64,000 nt of DNA from Alcanivoracaceae bacterium (GTDB lineage: Bacteria > Pseudomonadota > Gammaproteobacteria > Pseudomonadales > Alcanivoracaceae), in contig JARGPN010000009.1 in assembly GCA_029213045.1 (NCBI GenBank), positions 310,001 through 374,000 of the forward strand, read 5' to 3'. The position numbers and the translations under genes are program-made. Positions 25,899 through 34,371 of the stretch are shown here, piece after piece. Positions within the stretch are counted from its first letter, which is position 1. Each line of letters opens with the position of its first letter. A model generated the notes under the pieces. It saw only the letters and a list, made by a program, of their open reading frames with translations, searched no databases and was not told where the DNA came from.

Positions 25899-27461
25899 TC
25901 ATTTACCCCGCCACATTACGCTATACAGGTCATGGCGACGGTCACTGAGGTTTTTCACCGTGCCGCTGTTACGCGCCATGCGCAATGTATCCGGTCGCAA
26001 ATCAGCGAAGGCGACGGTCTCAACATTCGGCGTTGTGTCAGCGGCGATGCCATCACGGGCGAAGGGAAAATCGCACGGCGTTAATATGCAGCTTTGCGCA
26101 TACTGGATGTCCATATTCGCCACATTCGGCAAATTACCAACGTTGCCAGACATCACGACATAAATCTGATTCTCAACCGCGCGTGCTTGGCAGCAATAAC
26201 GTACACGCAAATAACTTTGTCGCTCATCGGTACAGAACGGCACAAATAATATCTGCACGCCCTGATCGACCAAATGGCGTGCCAGTTCAGGAAATTCTGA
26301 GTCGTAGCAAATCAACACGCCAATCGGTCCGCAATCCGTATGAATGGCGGTCAGCTGGTCGCCGCCTTCAATATTCCACCAATAGGCTTCATTGGGTGTT
26401 GGATGAATTTTCGGTTGCTGAAATACTTGCCCATCGCGCAAGAAAACATACGCAATGTTCTGCACTCTTCCGTCATCGAGGCGGGTCGGATGAGACCCGC
26501 CAATAATATTAATATTGAAGCGCAACGCCATCTCGCGCATCGCTTCTATAAAACGCGGGGTGTGGCGACTTAATGCTTCGATGGAGGCCGCTGCAGACAG
26601 CTCTTGGTCTTCAATAGACAAAAGCTGCAAGGCGAACATTTCGGGGAACACCACAAAATCGCCTTTATAAGTAGCGACGACATCGACAAAGTACGTAACG
26701 ATCTGCAAGAACTCTTCGTAGGATTTCACTCCGCGCTGCATATATTGCACGGTACCGATACGCACGGTATCTGGCATGCGGCCGCCGTAATTTTTCCCTG
26801 CGTCGCTGCTGCCTTGTTCTTCGACTTTAGGATTCCGCCACGCGAGATGAATGCCATAGCCAAGTGAATCACGGTCAGCATCTAAATAGCCCGGCAGGAT
26901 ACCAATAACGCCAAAGCCATTATGTAACTGAAACGACAAAACAGGATCACGCGCTTTTTTCTGCTGCACCTGATCGACATAGTCTTCAACCGACGCGTAC
27001 TTACTTAGACGTTTCGCTAAGGTTGGCAACCGGCCGGCAAAAACAATTCCCTTTAACGACAGCGATTCACACAGTTGTTTACGCGCATTATATAAACGCT
27101 GGCCGATTCGATAGCCTCGCATATCTGGGTCCACGCATACTTCCATACCGTACAGCCAGTCTCCGTTCGGGTCATGGCGCGAGGCATAACCGTTCCCCGT
27201 GATCGAGGTCCAGTTGTGTTGCTTAAGGGCGATTTTTCCGCTGATGACAAACGTTGCGCAGTAGCCAACGATTTTATCGCCGAGCATGGCAACAAACTGC
27301 CCTTCCTGAAAATTATTAATCTGCCCGTTCAGTGGCCCCGCCGAATAGCCATACATACCGGTACCCGCATAAACGCGCGTACTCAAATCAATGATGGCGG
27401 GAACATCTGCGAGTATGGCATTGCGAATAAACAACCGATCTTTGGTATTGGTAAACGGCAT
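25899..27461 (-). CDS. GNAT acetyltransferase fused to a nitrilase-family carbon-nitrogen hydrolase
   Basis: A 520-residue two-domain enzyme. Residues ~10-210 are a GNAT domain with the acetyl-CoA loop VDPDMRGYRIGQRLY (~110-124). Residues ~232-515 are a nitrilase-superfamily amidohydrolase with the full Glu-Lys-Cys triad: E274 (VVFPEMFA), K351 (QPKIHPTPNE) and C385 (VLICYDSEFPE). The substrate is unknown. The gene lies about 100 bases downstream of the RimK-type ligase gene on the same strand, which points to a short pathway making and trimming an amide-linked small molecule or peptide (inference). Confidence 0.88.
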   Translation of the reverse strand: MPFTNTKDRLFIRNAILADVPAIIDLSTRVYAGTGMYGYSAGPLNGQINNFQEGQFVAMLGDKIVGYCATFVISGKIALKQHNWTSITGNGYASRHDPNGDWLYGMEVCVDPDMRGYRIGQRLYNARKQLCESLSLKGIVFAGRLPTLAKRLSKYASVEDYVDQVQQKKARDPVLSFQLHNGFGVIGILPGYLDADRDSLGYGIHLAWRNPKVEEQGSSDAGKNYGGRMPDTVRIGTVQYMQRGVKSYEEFLQIVTYFVDVVATYKGDFVVFPEMFALQLLSIEDQELSAAASIEALSRHTPRFIEAMREMALRFNINIIGGSHPTRLDDGRVQNIAYVFLRDGQVFQQPKIHPTPNEAYWWNIEGGDQLTAIHTDCGPIGVLICYDSEFPELARHLVDQGVQILFVPFCTDERQSYLRVRYCCQARAVENQIYVVMSGNVGNLPNVANMDIQYAQSCILTPCDFPFARDGIAADTTPNVETVAFADLRPDTLRMARNSGTVKNLSDRRHDLYSVMWRGK

Positions 27462-27562
27462 AACGTGCGTTCTCCCGAACGATAATCATCAACTTTTCGG
27501 AATACATTTCGTGTAGCCGAAGGAGAAATTCAAACGCCTATAACAACCAAGCCTGGAAAAAC

Positions 27563-29047
27563 CTAAATCGCCAAGCCTAGACGGCGCGCTTCCATTCTCC
27601 GCAAAAACTCCAACATCACTTGACGGTACAGGTCATCACCGAGCCATTTATCTTCTACCCCTGAATCGATATTGGGGTTGTCATTGACTTCAACCACCAC
27701 AACGCGATCACCGGACTGCTTAAGATCAACGCCGTATAAACCATTACCCATTAATCGCGCTGCTTTCAACGCAACCTTAAGTACTTTCGCGGGCACTTCT
27801 TGAACCGCCATTGTGCGGAAGGTTCCGCTTTCTGTTTTACCGCCGTCTTTATGATTATAGATTTGCCAATGACCTTTACTCATAAAGTACTGACAGGCAT
27901 ACAACGGACGATTATTCAGTACACCGATGCGCCAGTCATAATCGGTAAACATAAACTCCTGTGCCAACACTACCGCGCTCTGCTTAAAGTATTCCGCCAG
28001 CGCCGCATTCAAATTTTCGGCGCTGTCTGCCTTAGAAATACCCCGCGAAAACGAACCATCAGGAATTTTCAATACGATAGGAACACCTAAATCCGCGACA
28101 ATTTCGTCCATGTCTAAGTTAGCGTCACGGAATAAAAAACGCGTTTTCGGCACGGCCACTTTGTGCGCCTGCATTAACTCACCGAAGTAAATCTTATTAG
28201 TGCAACGAAGAATAGAACCTGGGTCATCCATTACCACCATCCCCTCTTGCTCAGCTTTACGAGCAAATTGATAGGTATGGTGATCCAAGCCTGTTGTTTC
28301 ACGAATAAACAACGCATCGTATTCCGCCAAACGCGGATAATCTTCACGGCCAATTAACTCGACGTTAATGCCAAGCTCTGCACCTGCTTTGGTGAATTTT
28401 CGCAGCGCCACTTTATCGGAAGGCGGTAGCTTTTCATCTTCGTTGACCAGCACGGCTAAATCGTAACGGAATTTCTTTCGGCCACTTGATTTGCGCCACA
28501 CCTTTGCGTTAAAGGCTTCGATTGCTTTGGCAAATTCATCTTCTTCTTTGCCTTTCAGCTGATGAATTCCCAAAGGCTTAACCGATTCAATGGTCCAATC
28601 GTCACGACGTCGGAATTCAACTTGTAGTACTGGGCATGGAAGCTGATCGAAGATTTGGCGCGCCAACTCTTGCAAACCCGGCAGTTCGGTTTGCCCAAAA
28701 TAGACTTTTAACGACAGCTGCTCGCCGTGTTGTGGGTGCTTTTTCATTGCCTTGTCGAGCGCAGCATCGAACGATTCGAAGTGCAGCCCATAAAGCGCTT
28801 TGCGGCTTAAATCATTTACCGTGCGCACAGACGGCAGCACGCGATGGCCACGCGCTTCGGCAAGCAACGAGCAATAATAACCGGGGCTTAGATAGCGATA
28901 ATGGCGACAGAGGTTAATGACCTGCACGCGCCCTGCGGGAAACGATGCGCTACTTTGCAAATACTCCTGCGCAGTCATCAAGTGCTTTGCGGGGTAATAC
29001 GCGGACCAATCTTTGATATCTTCAACAACCAGAATGACGTGAGTCAT
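27563..29047 (-). CDS. RimK-type ATP-grasp ligase with N-terminal RLAN-like domain
   Basis: A 494-residue protein. The N-terminal ~200 residues are the RimK-like accessory domain (RYLSPGYYCSLLAEARGHRVLPS). The C-terminal half is an ATP-grasp domain: VPIVLKIPDGSFSRGISK (ATP-binding Lys and loop), QEFMFTDYDWRIGVLNN, and the Mg-binding VVEVNDNPNIDSGVED. ATP-grasp enzymes of this class join a carboxylate to an amine, for example adding Glu. AAAGGAG precedes ATG 29047. Together with the GNAT-nitrilase gene it forms a likely two-gene operon; the product is unknown. Confidence 0.88.
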   Translation of the reverse strand: MTHVILVVEDIKDWSAYYPAKHLMTAQEYLQSSASFPAGRVQVINLCRHYRYLSPGYYCSLLAEARGHRVLPSVRTVNDLSRKALYGLHFESFDAALDKAMKKHPQHGEQLSLKVYFGQTELPGLQELARQIFDQLPCPVLQVEFRRRDDWTIESVKPLGIHQLKGKEEDEFAKAIEAFNAKVWRKSSGRKKFRYDLAVLVNEDEKLPPSDKVALRKFTKAGAELGINVELIGREDYPRLAEYDALFIRETTGLDHHTYQFARKAEQEGMVVMDDPGSILRCTNKIYFGELMQAHKVAVPKTRFLFRDANLDMDEIVADLGVPIVLKIPDGSFSRGISKADSAENLNAALAEYFKQSAVVLAQEFMFTDYDWRIGVLNNRPLYACQYFMSKGHWQIYNHKDGGKTESGTFRTMAVQEVPAKVLKVALKAARLMGNGLYGVDLKQSGDRVVVVEVNDNPNIDSGVEDKWLGDDLYRQVMLEFLRRMEARRLGLAI

Positions 29048-29157
29048 GACGCTCCTTTAGCGGGCAGAAAGAACCCTATTCGGTCATTCTGGAGCAAAGG
29101 TGCCGGCCAATGCCATACCTCTTAGAAAATATAATTTCACCGTCATACAGAGACGCC

Positions 29158-30339
29158 CTAAGAGTGCGAATCTAGCGCTTCGCCGACGTAACGCAACCGA
29201 TAGATAACGCCGTCCTTATCGTCTGAAATCAACACGCTACCGTCCGGCAGCTCTAGAATATCGGCTGGGCGCCCATAAACGTCATAGCCAATCCAGCCTT
29301 TTTGCAGCCAGCCCTCAACCAATGGTTCGTAGCCCACTGCATTGCCCGACTTATCCAACAAGACCGCCATCACCCGATAGCCCGCCGGAGGATCACGATT
29401 CCATGAACCGTGCTCGGCCATTACGACACTATGATGGTATTTTTCCGGCCAAGTATTGCCGCGAATAAAGGTCATGCCGAGGGCCGCATGGTGTGCCGGC
29501 ATTTTGAAAACCGGTGGTTCAAAATCCGCAGCTTTTTTACCCTTGCCGAATTCCGGGTCTGGAATGTCGCCCGCGTGGATATAGGGATAACCAAAATGCA
29601 TACCCGGTTTGCGCAGGCGATTGAGCTCTTCCGAGGGTATGTCGTTGCCCAACATATCGCGGCCATTATCGGTAAACCACAACTCACCCGTTGTCGGGTG
29701 GTAATCAAACCCAACGGTGTTGCGGACACCTTGGGCAATCATGGTGAGCTTTTTCGTGGATAAATCGAGCTGATGTACAGCTGCATACGGTAAACCTTGG
29801 TCGCAAATATTGCATGGTGCGCCGACAGGAATGGTAAGCGTACCGTTCGGAGCAAAGCGTAAATACTTCCAACCATGGTGACCGTCTGACGGTAGTTTGT
29901 CGTAGATCACTTCGCGCGGCGCATTAGCACGAAGGTTTTTCAGGACGTTGGGAAAGCGAAGAATGATATTGATGTCGGCGACGTATAGGTCGCCATCGCG
30001 ATAAGCAATACCGCTCGGCCGACGCAAGCCAGCGGCTAGTGTGATAATTTCATCGGCGCGATAGTCGCCATTGCGGTCAGGAAGTGCGTAGAGATTGCCC
30101 GCATGACGACTGCCCACCAAGATGGTGCCATCTTCTGCGCGCGCCATTTGCCGTGGATTGTCGACGCCTTCAGCAAACACCTCTAGGGCAAATCCCGATG
30201 CAACCGTAAGCGTTGAAAGGTCTGCGGCCTGAGCGCTGACACTCGCGACAAAGATCGCTAACGCGACCCCGCCGAAGAAAATATTATTGCGCGCTTTTCT
30301 CAGCGTTCGCGCCCGGGTGTCCTGCTTTTTCCAACGCAT
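29158..30339 (-). CDS. Periplasmic PQQ/sorbosone-dehydrogenase-like beta-propeller protein
   Basis: A 393-residue exported protein of the glucose/sorbosone dehydrogenase (soluble PQQ) type. A signal peptide ends near AQAADL. Family segments are RPSGIAYRDGDLYVAD, GHHGWKYLRFAPNGTLTIPVG, NTVGFDYHPTTGELWFTDNGRD, and EHGSWNRDPPAGYRV; the His residues are candidates for catalysis and cofactor binding. It oxidises sugars or sugar-like alcohols if PQQ is present. ATG 30339 has GGAGGT six bases upstream, all inside the end of ccmE, giving a 56-base overlap between the genes; the two are likely co-transcribed. Confidence 0.85.
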   Translation of the reverse strand: MRWKKQDTRARTLRKARNNIFFGGVALAIFVASVSAQAADLSTLTVASGFALEVFAEGVDNPRQMARAEDGTILVGSRHAGNLYALPDRNGDYRADEIITLAAGLRRPSGIAYRDGDLYVADINIILRFPNVLKNLRANAPREVIYDKLPSDGHHGWKYLRFAPNGTLTIPVGAPCNICDQGLPYAAVHQLDLSTKKLTMIAQGVRNTVGFDYHPTTGELWFTDNGRDMLGNDIPSEELNRLRKPGMHFGYPYIHAGDIPDPEFGKGKKAADFEPPVFKMPAHHAALGMTFIRGNTWPEKYHHSVVMAEHGSWNRDPPAGYRVMAVLLDKSGNAVGYEPLVEGWLQKGWIGYDVYGRPADILELPDGSVLISDDKDGVIYRLRYVGEALDSHS

Positions 30340-30742
30340 CCTGCACCTCCGGTGGCATATAAGTTTCGTCGTGCTTGGCCAGCACTTCTGCTGCTTCGAA
30401 TCTATTGGCCGCCATTAACTGACCGTTTGCAACAATCCCCTGCCCCTCACGAAAAAGATCAGGAAGAATGCCGCGGTAGTGCACACTGAAAGTACCCTTA
30501 CCGTCAGTCAAATCGAACGTTACGTCTAGCGTATTGGGGTCGCGCTTCACCGAACCCGCAACAACCAACCCGCCGACACGCATGTACGAACCCACTGGCG
30601 CTTCACCGCTAGCGACTTGCTGTGGGGTATAAAACAAATTGATATTCTGCTTCAGCGCGAACAACAATAACCCCGTCGCCACCGCCAAACCGACCACTAC
30701 ACCTAGAATAATAATCAAACGTTGCTTACGAACCGGATTCAT
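30284..30742 (-). CDS. ccmE: Cytochrome c maturation protein CcmE (haem chaperone)
   Basis: A 152-residue protein with one N-terminal membrane anchor and a periplasmic OB-fold domain. It holds haem covalently through His in the motif VLAKHDETYMPPEV, then passes it to apocytochrome c. The domain core YMRVGGLVVAGSVKRD is family-typical. It is the last ccm gene here; the usual ccmF, ccmG and ccmH do not follow, and a sorbosone-dehydrogenase-like gene overlaps its end. Confidence 0.95.
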   Translation of the reverse strand: MNPVRKQRLIIILGVVVGLAVATGLLLFALKQNINLFYTPQQVASGEAPVGSYMRVGGLVVAGSVKRDPNTLDVTFDLTDGKGTFSVHYRGILPDLFREGQGIVANGQLMAANRFEAAEVLAKHDETYMPPEVQDALEKAGHPGANAEKSAQ

Positions 30743-30757
30743 TCAAAACCTCTTACT

Positions 30758-30946
30758 TCACGACTTATTTGCGTCAGCCATTTCGCGGCGAGCAAACCGT
30801 TTTACATCTTCTTTCGCTTGGCGTTGCGCACGTACGGCGAGCGCAACATTCAGACCCACCAGTACAAAAGAAATTCCATAAGCAGACCAAACATAAGCAC
30901 CATGCTTACCCATCTGCAAAAATGCCTCAAAGGATTCAAAGTGCAT
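30758..30946 (-). CDS. ccmD: Cytochrome c maturation protein CcmD
   Basis: A 62-residue single-pass membrane protein: FLQMGKHGAYVWSAYGISFVLVGLN is the conserved helix start, followed by a basic cytoplasmic tail. CcmD holds CcmC and CcmE together in haem delivery. Its ATG shares one base with the ccmC stop (TAATG at 30946-30948), and GGAGGTG lies nine bases before it. Confidence 0.9.
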   Translation of the reverse strand: MHFESFEAFLQMGKHGAYVWSAYGISFVLVGLNVALAVRAQRQAKEDVKRFARREMADANKS

Positions 30947-31689
30947 TAGCGCAACACCTCCCTGAGCCATTGGCTTTTACGCTCTCTCACCATAATTTCC
31001 GTGCGCGCTCGCATTAGTACTGTGCAAGCGAAAAACAGATAAATACCGAGCATGCTAATCAATAGCGGCGCTAGCATTTCGCTTGGCATTGCACTTTCGC
31101 CAACCACTTTTAAGGTGCTGCCTTGATGGAGGCTTTGCCACCATTCAACTGAATACTTGACGATAACGACGTTAATCACGCCGACGACACTTAACAAACT
31201 GGCCGCACGCCCCGCTTGGCGCGGATCAGGAATAGCGTTCATCAGTGCAAACACGCCAAGGTATAAAAACAACATCAGCAACATTGAGGTTAGGCGTGCA
31301 TCCCACACCCAGTAGGTGCCCCAGGTGGGCTTACCCCATATCGCGCCGGTAATTAATGCTATTGCTGCCAGCACCGCGCCGAACGGTGCAATCGCTTTAA
31401 TCATGATGTCGGCCATTTTCATGCGCCATACCAGCCCAACCAATCCGGCGACGCCCATAGCGATATAACCAAGCAACGCTGCGCTCGCTGCGGGCACATG
31501 AATAAAAATAATTCGATACGAATTACCCTGCTGGTAATCCGCAGGAGCAAAAGCCAAGCCCCACACCACTCCCACCACGAGCGTCAGCACCGCCAACGGC
31601 CAAAGCCACGGCAACAAAACACCGCTGTATTGAAAAAAATAGCGTGGTGATCCCCACTGGTGATACCAACGCGTTAACGTTTGCCACAC
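30946..31689 (-). CDS. ccmC: Cytochrome c maturation protein CcmC (haem exporter subunit)
   Basis: A 247-residue membrane protein with six predicted segments and the tryptophan-rich haem-handling motif WGTYWVWDARLTSML in its periplasmic loop. It loads haem onto CcmE. The start is GTG 31689, with GGAGG about ten bases upstream, within the end of ccmB. Confidence 0.95.
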   Translation of the reverse strand: MWQTLTRWYHQWGSPRYFFQYSGVLLPWLWPLAVLTLVVGVVWGLAFAPADYQQGNSYRIIFIHVPAASAALLGYIAMGVAGLVGLVWRMKMADIMIKAIAPFGAVLAAIALITGAIWGKPTWGTYWVWDARLTSMLLMLFLYLGVFALMNAIPDPRQAGRAASLLSVVGVINVVIVKYSVEWWQSLHQGSTLKVVGESAMPSEMLAPLLISMLGIYLFFACTVLMRARTEIMVRERKSQWLREVLR

Positions 31690-31695
31690 AGGACG

Positions 31696-32361
31696 TTAAC
31701 CTCCATTCGAAATACGTAAGCCTGCCGCAACCGCAGCAGGGGCGAGCGTTAATGACGCTAATAGCATAGCCGCCAAAATAGCCAACAACCCTTCTACCGG
31801 TGCGCCATTTGCTGCATAGGCTGCCGCGCCAGCGCCAAACACCAATACCGGCACATATAAAGGCAGAATCAGTAATGCTAATAGTATGCCACCGGAGCGC
31901 ACGCCCACGGTGAGCGACACGCCTATTGCACCAATTGCGGTAAGCGTTGGCGTGCCGAGCAACAAGCCAAGAAATAAAGTCATCGATGCCTGCTCAGGCA
32001 AGTGCAACATATAACCCAATAACGGTGCGACCAACACCAATGGCAAACCGGTTAACAACCAATGTGCAATAATTTTGGCGAGACAGGGCACGTATAAATT
32101 TGTCGGTGCCACTAACATTTGCTCCAACGCACCAGCTTCAAAATCGTTGCGAAAAAGACCCTCTACTGACAGCAATACTGCCAGCAATGCTGCAACCCAT
32201 ACCACGCCTGGAGCAATCACGGACAGCAAATCCGCTTTCGGCGAAACGCCCAGCGGGAACATGGCCACAACCATCACAAAGAAAAATAGTGGATTAATAA
32301 TTTCTGCCGGACGCCGCCACGCTAGCACCACTTCCCGTTTTAATGTCGCGCGAAAACTCAT
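31696..32361 (-). CDS. ccmB: Cytochrome c maturation protein CcmB
   Basis: A 221-residue six-helix permease subunit, the membrane partner of the CcmA ATPase; together they free holo-CcmE from CcmC. Typical segments are GLFRNDFEAGALEQMLVAP and GTPTLTAIGAIGVSLTVG. Its ATG overlaps the ccmA stop by four bases (ATGA). Confidence 0.95.
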   Translation of the reverse strand: MSFRATLKREVVLAWRRPAEIINPLFFFVMVVAMFPLGVSPKADLLSVIAPGVVWVAALLAVLLSVEGLFRNDFEAGALEQMLVAPTNLYVPCLAKIIAHWLLTGLPLVLVAPLLGYMLHLPEQASMTLFLGLLLGTPTLTAIGAIGVSLTVGVRSGGILLALLILPLYVPVLVFGAGAAAYAANGAPVEGLLAILAAMLLASLTLAPAAVAAGLRISNGG

Positions 32362-32993
32362 GCTACCTCGACCTCGCCAAGCGCCAGCCGCACATGCCGT
32401 ACCGCGTCATCGAATCGGTGATGGGAGCTGTAAATCACTAAGCCACCATTGGCAGCGTGTTCGCGTAATCGATTTTCGATCAGGGTCACACCATCAGCGT
32501 CCAGCGCAGTAAAGGGTTCGTCGAGCAGCCAAACGACTTTGTTCATGATCCAAAGCAGCGACAAGGCAACACGACGTTTTTGTCCTGCGGACAACTGCGC
32601 GCACGGTACGGTTTCGTATCCCGCCAAACCAAGACAGGCAAGCGCAGGAAATATTTTTGCATCATCGACCGTGTCGCCGTGCAACGACGTCCACCAGCGA
32701 ATATTTTCTAGCGGTGTCAGTTCGTCACGTAGGCCAGCTTTATGACCGAGATAAAGAAAGTGTTGTCGAGGGTCTTGCTGCTGAGCCAGCCAACGGGGCC
32801 AACGCACTTCGCCGTCAAAAAAGCCGTGCAGACCAGCAAGAATCCGCATCAAGGTTGTCTTGCCAGCACCATTGACGCCCGCCACTTGCCAAATTTCACC
32901 GTCGACAGCACGCCAGTTGAGCGCACTAAACAGTACGCGATCATCTCGCTCGCAATATAAGTCTGTGGTTTCCAGCAGAGGTAATTCAGTCAC
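32358..32993 (-). CDS. ccmA: Cytochrome c maturation ATPase CcmA
   Basis: A 211-residue ABC-type ATPase. Walker A is GVNGAGKTTLMR, the signature motif is QLSAGQKRRVAL, Walker B is VVWLLDEPFTALD and the switch His is in YSSHHRF. It drives release of haem-loaded CcmE. GTG 32993, with AAGGGG upstream, is the best start; the frame extends to a TTG at 33032. It is the first gene of the ccm operon. Confidence 0.95.
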   Translation of the reverse strand: MTELPLLETTDLYCERDDRVLFSALNWRAVDGEIWQVAGVNGAGKTTLMRILAGLHGFFDGEVRWPRWLAQQQDPRQHFLYLGHKAGLRDELTPLENIRWWTSLHGDTVDDAKIFPALACLGLAGYETVPCAQLSAGQKRRVALSLLWIMNKVVWLLDEPFTALDADGVTLIENRLREHAANGGLVIYSSHHRFDDAVRHVRLALGEVEVA

Positions 32994-33040
32994 CAGGGTC
33001 CCCTTCAAGGCCGCGGCAGTATAGCACGCCAAAGCGCCCT

Positions 33041-33057
33041 CTATGCGAGACGCATAG
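33041..33057. promoter_or_regulatory. Short palindrome in the ccm/DUF4279 divergent region
   Basis: CTATGCG-AGA-CGCATAG is a perfect 7+7 inverted repeat. It lies 48 bases upstream of the ccmA start and about 95 bases before the plus-strand gene, so it may be an operator for either. Confidence 0.35.
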
Positions 33058-33151
33058 CACTAGGAATATCCCGTATAAGCACGTTGATTTACTTCAAATT
33101 TTCGTTAGGCGCGGGTGCCACGCGAGAACACACGCTGATACTATCCACTGC

Positions 33152-33559
33152 ATGACAAATATCGAGCACCATGTGTATTTTGCTGTTTTCGGCTACGAAG
33201 CTGATCCACTCAACGTTACCCTTATCGCTGGCGTTGAGCCGGATGACCTGTGGCGTCAAGGCGAAAGCTTCAGCGAAGCGCTGCCGGAAGCTACCCGGTT
33301 ATCAAACCGTTGGATTCTTAGCAGCGGATTGGACCGGCATGCCTCGCACTCAGATCACTTTGAAAAGCTCTTACTTAAACTCGAGCGCCTAGGACCAGCC
33401 CTGAACGCGCTGCGCCAACAATTTCGTTGCGGCATCGGCGTCTCCCAGTATTTTTTTATGGATGACCCTGCCTTCTATTTGTCCGAGGAAATCATCCAAC
33501 GCTACCAACAGCTCGGCTTCGAAATTTCCTTCGACCAACTCGCACTCGACTACAAATAA
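33152..33559 (+). CDS. DUF4279-like protein
   Basis: A 135-residue protein with the layout of DUF4279: an N-terminal HHVYFAVFGYEADPLNVT strand segment, GVEPDDLWRQGES, SNRWILSSG in the middle, and a C-terminal LALDYK. Function is unknown; the family is sometimes linked to toxin immunity, but no toxin gene is nearby. The ribosome binding site before ATG 33152 is weak. Confidence 0.6.
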   Translation: MTNIEHHVYFAVFGYEADPLNVTLIAGVEPDDLWRQGESFSEALPEATRLSNRWILSSGLDRHASHSDHFEKLLLKLERLGPALNALRQQFRCGIGVSQYFFMDDPAFYLSEEIIQRYQQLGFEISFDQLALDYK

Positions 33560-33571
33560 AGCGCCAATTTA

Positions 33572-33591
33572 GGTGCTTGCTCGCAAGCGAT
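33572..33591 (+). repeat. REP-like element (forward, partial)
   Basis: GGTGCTTGCTCGCAAGCGAT is a self-complementary REP-type unit, similar to those at 33657 and 35797. Confidence 0.5.
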
Positions 33592-33611
33592 TCGACATCT
33601 CCCAACGCCCT

Positions 33612-33680
33612 ATCGCCAGCGGGCTGGCTCCCACACAAGACATCACCACCCACCCATGTGGGAGCTTGTCTGCTAGCGAT
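33612..33680. repeat. Inverted pair of REP-like elements
   Basis: A reverse unit (33612-33635, ATCGCCAGCGGGCTGGCTCC onward) and a forward unit (33657-33680, GGGAGCTTGTCTGCTAGCGA) face each other with 21 bases between. The GGGAGC head and GCGAT tail match Pseudomonas REP sequences. Two such inverted units form a BIME-like structure between the DUF4279 and CYTH genes. Confidence 0.6.
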
Positions 33681-33769
33681 TCGGCATCTCCGAGCACGCT
33701 CCCTCTCCAAGCCATCGGCCACACCAGTTACACTCCCCCATCTCACATTCCTTTCGGACCTCACCCCCC

Positions 33770-34231
33770 ATGGCAATAGAAATCGAAAGAAAGTTTTTGC
33801 TCCGCCGAACGGACTTCTTAGCAACTCTCAGGGGCTCGGCATTAAGTCAGGGCTACCTAAACCAATCACCGGACAGCACAGTGCGAGTACGCATTGCTAA
33901 TAACGAGGCATGGCTGACGATCAAAGGCCGCAATGAGGGCACGCGCCGATTGGAGTTTGAATACCCCATCCCCACCTCAGACGCGCTTGAGCTGCTCGCC
34001 CTATGCCAAAGCGGGCGGATTGAAAAAACGCGATACTGCGTCGAACATGCCGACAAGATCTGGGAAATCGACGTATTTCACGGGGATAACGACGGCCTAA
34101 TAGTGGCCGAAATTGAACTCGCTGACGAAAACGAAGCCTTCTCGCGCCCGGATTGGCTCGGCGAAGAAGTCAGCGATGATCCACGCTATTTTAATAGCGC
34201 GCTCATCAGCCACCCCTATAAAGATTGGTAG
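33770..34231 (+). CDS. CYTH-domain protein (triphosphate-tunnel metalloenzyme)
   Basis: A 153-residue protein beginning with the family signature IEIERKFLLRR, followed by alternating charged beta strands (VRVRIANNEAWLTIKGR, RLEFEYPIP, WEIDVFHGDN, LIVAEIELADEN) that line the triphosphate tunnel. Short bacterial members hydrolyse inorganic triphosphate. A CHAD-domain gene follows 140 bases downstream; CYTH and CHAD often occur together or fused and are linked to polyphosphate. Confidence 0.88.
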   Translation: MAIEIERKFLLRRTDFLATLRGSALSQGYLNQSPDSTVRVRIANNEAWLTIKGRNEGTRRLEFEYPIPTSDALELLALCQSGRIEKTRYCVEHADKIWEIDVFHGDNDGLIVAEIELADENEAFSRPDWLGEEVSDDPRYFNSALISHPYKDW

Positions 34232-34371
34232 CCCGCACCTCCTGGTGTCACAAAAGTTTCTTTTGCCTCTCCCACCGTTAGGCCGCAATGTCGTGGCGCC
34301 ATTAAACGCCCACACCTCAGCTCACCTGCGAGCGGGTAACGTTCAAACATATGGTTGAGGGAGACGACGTC

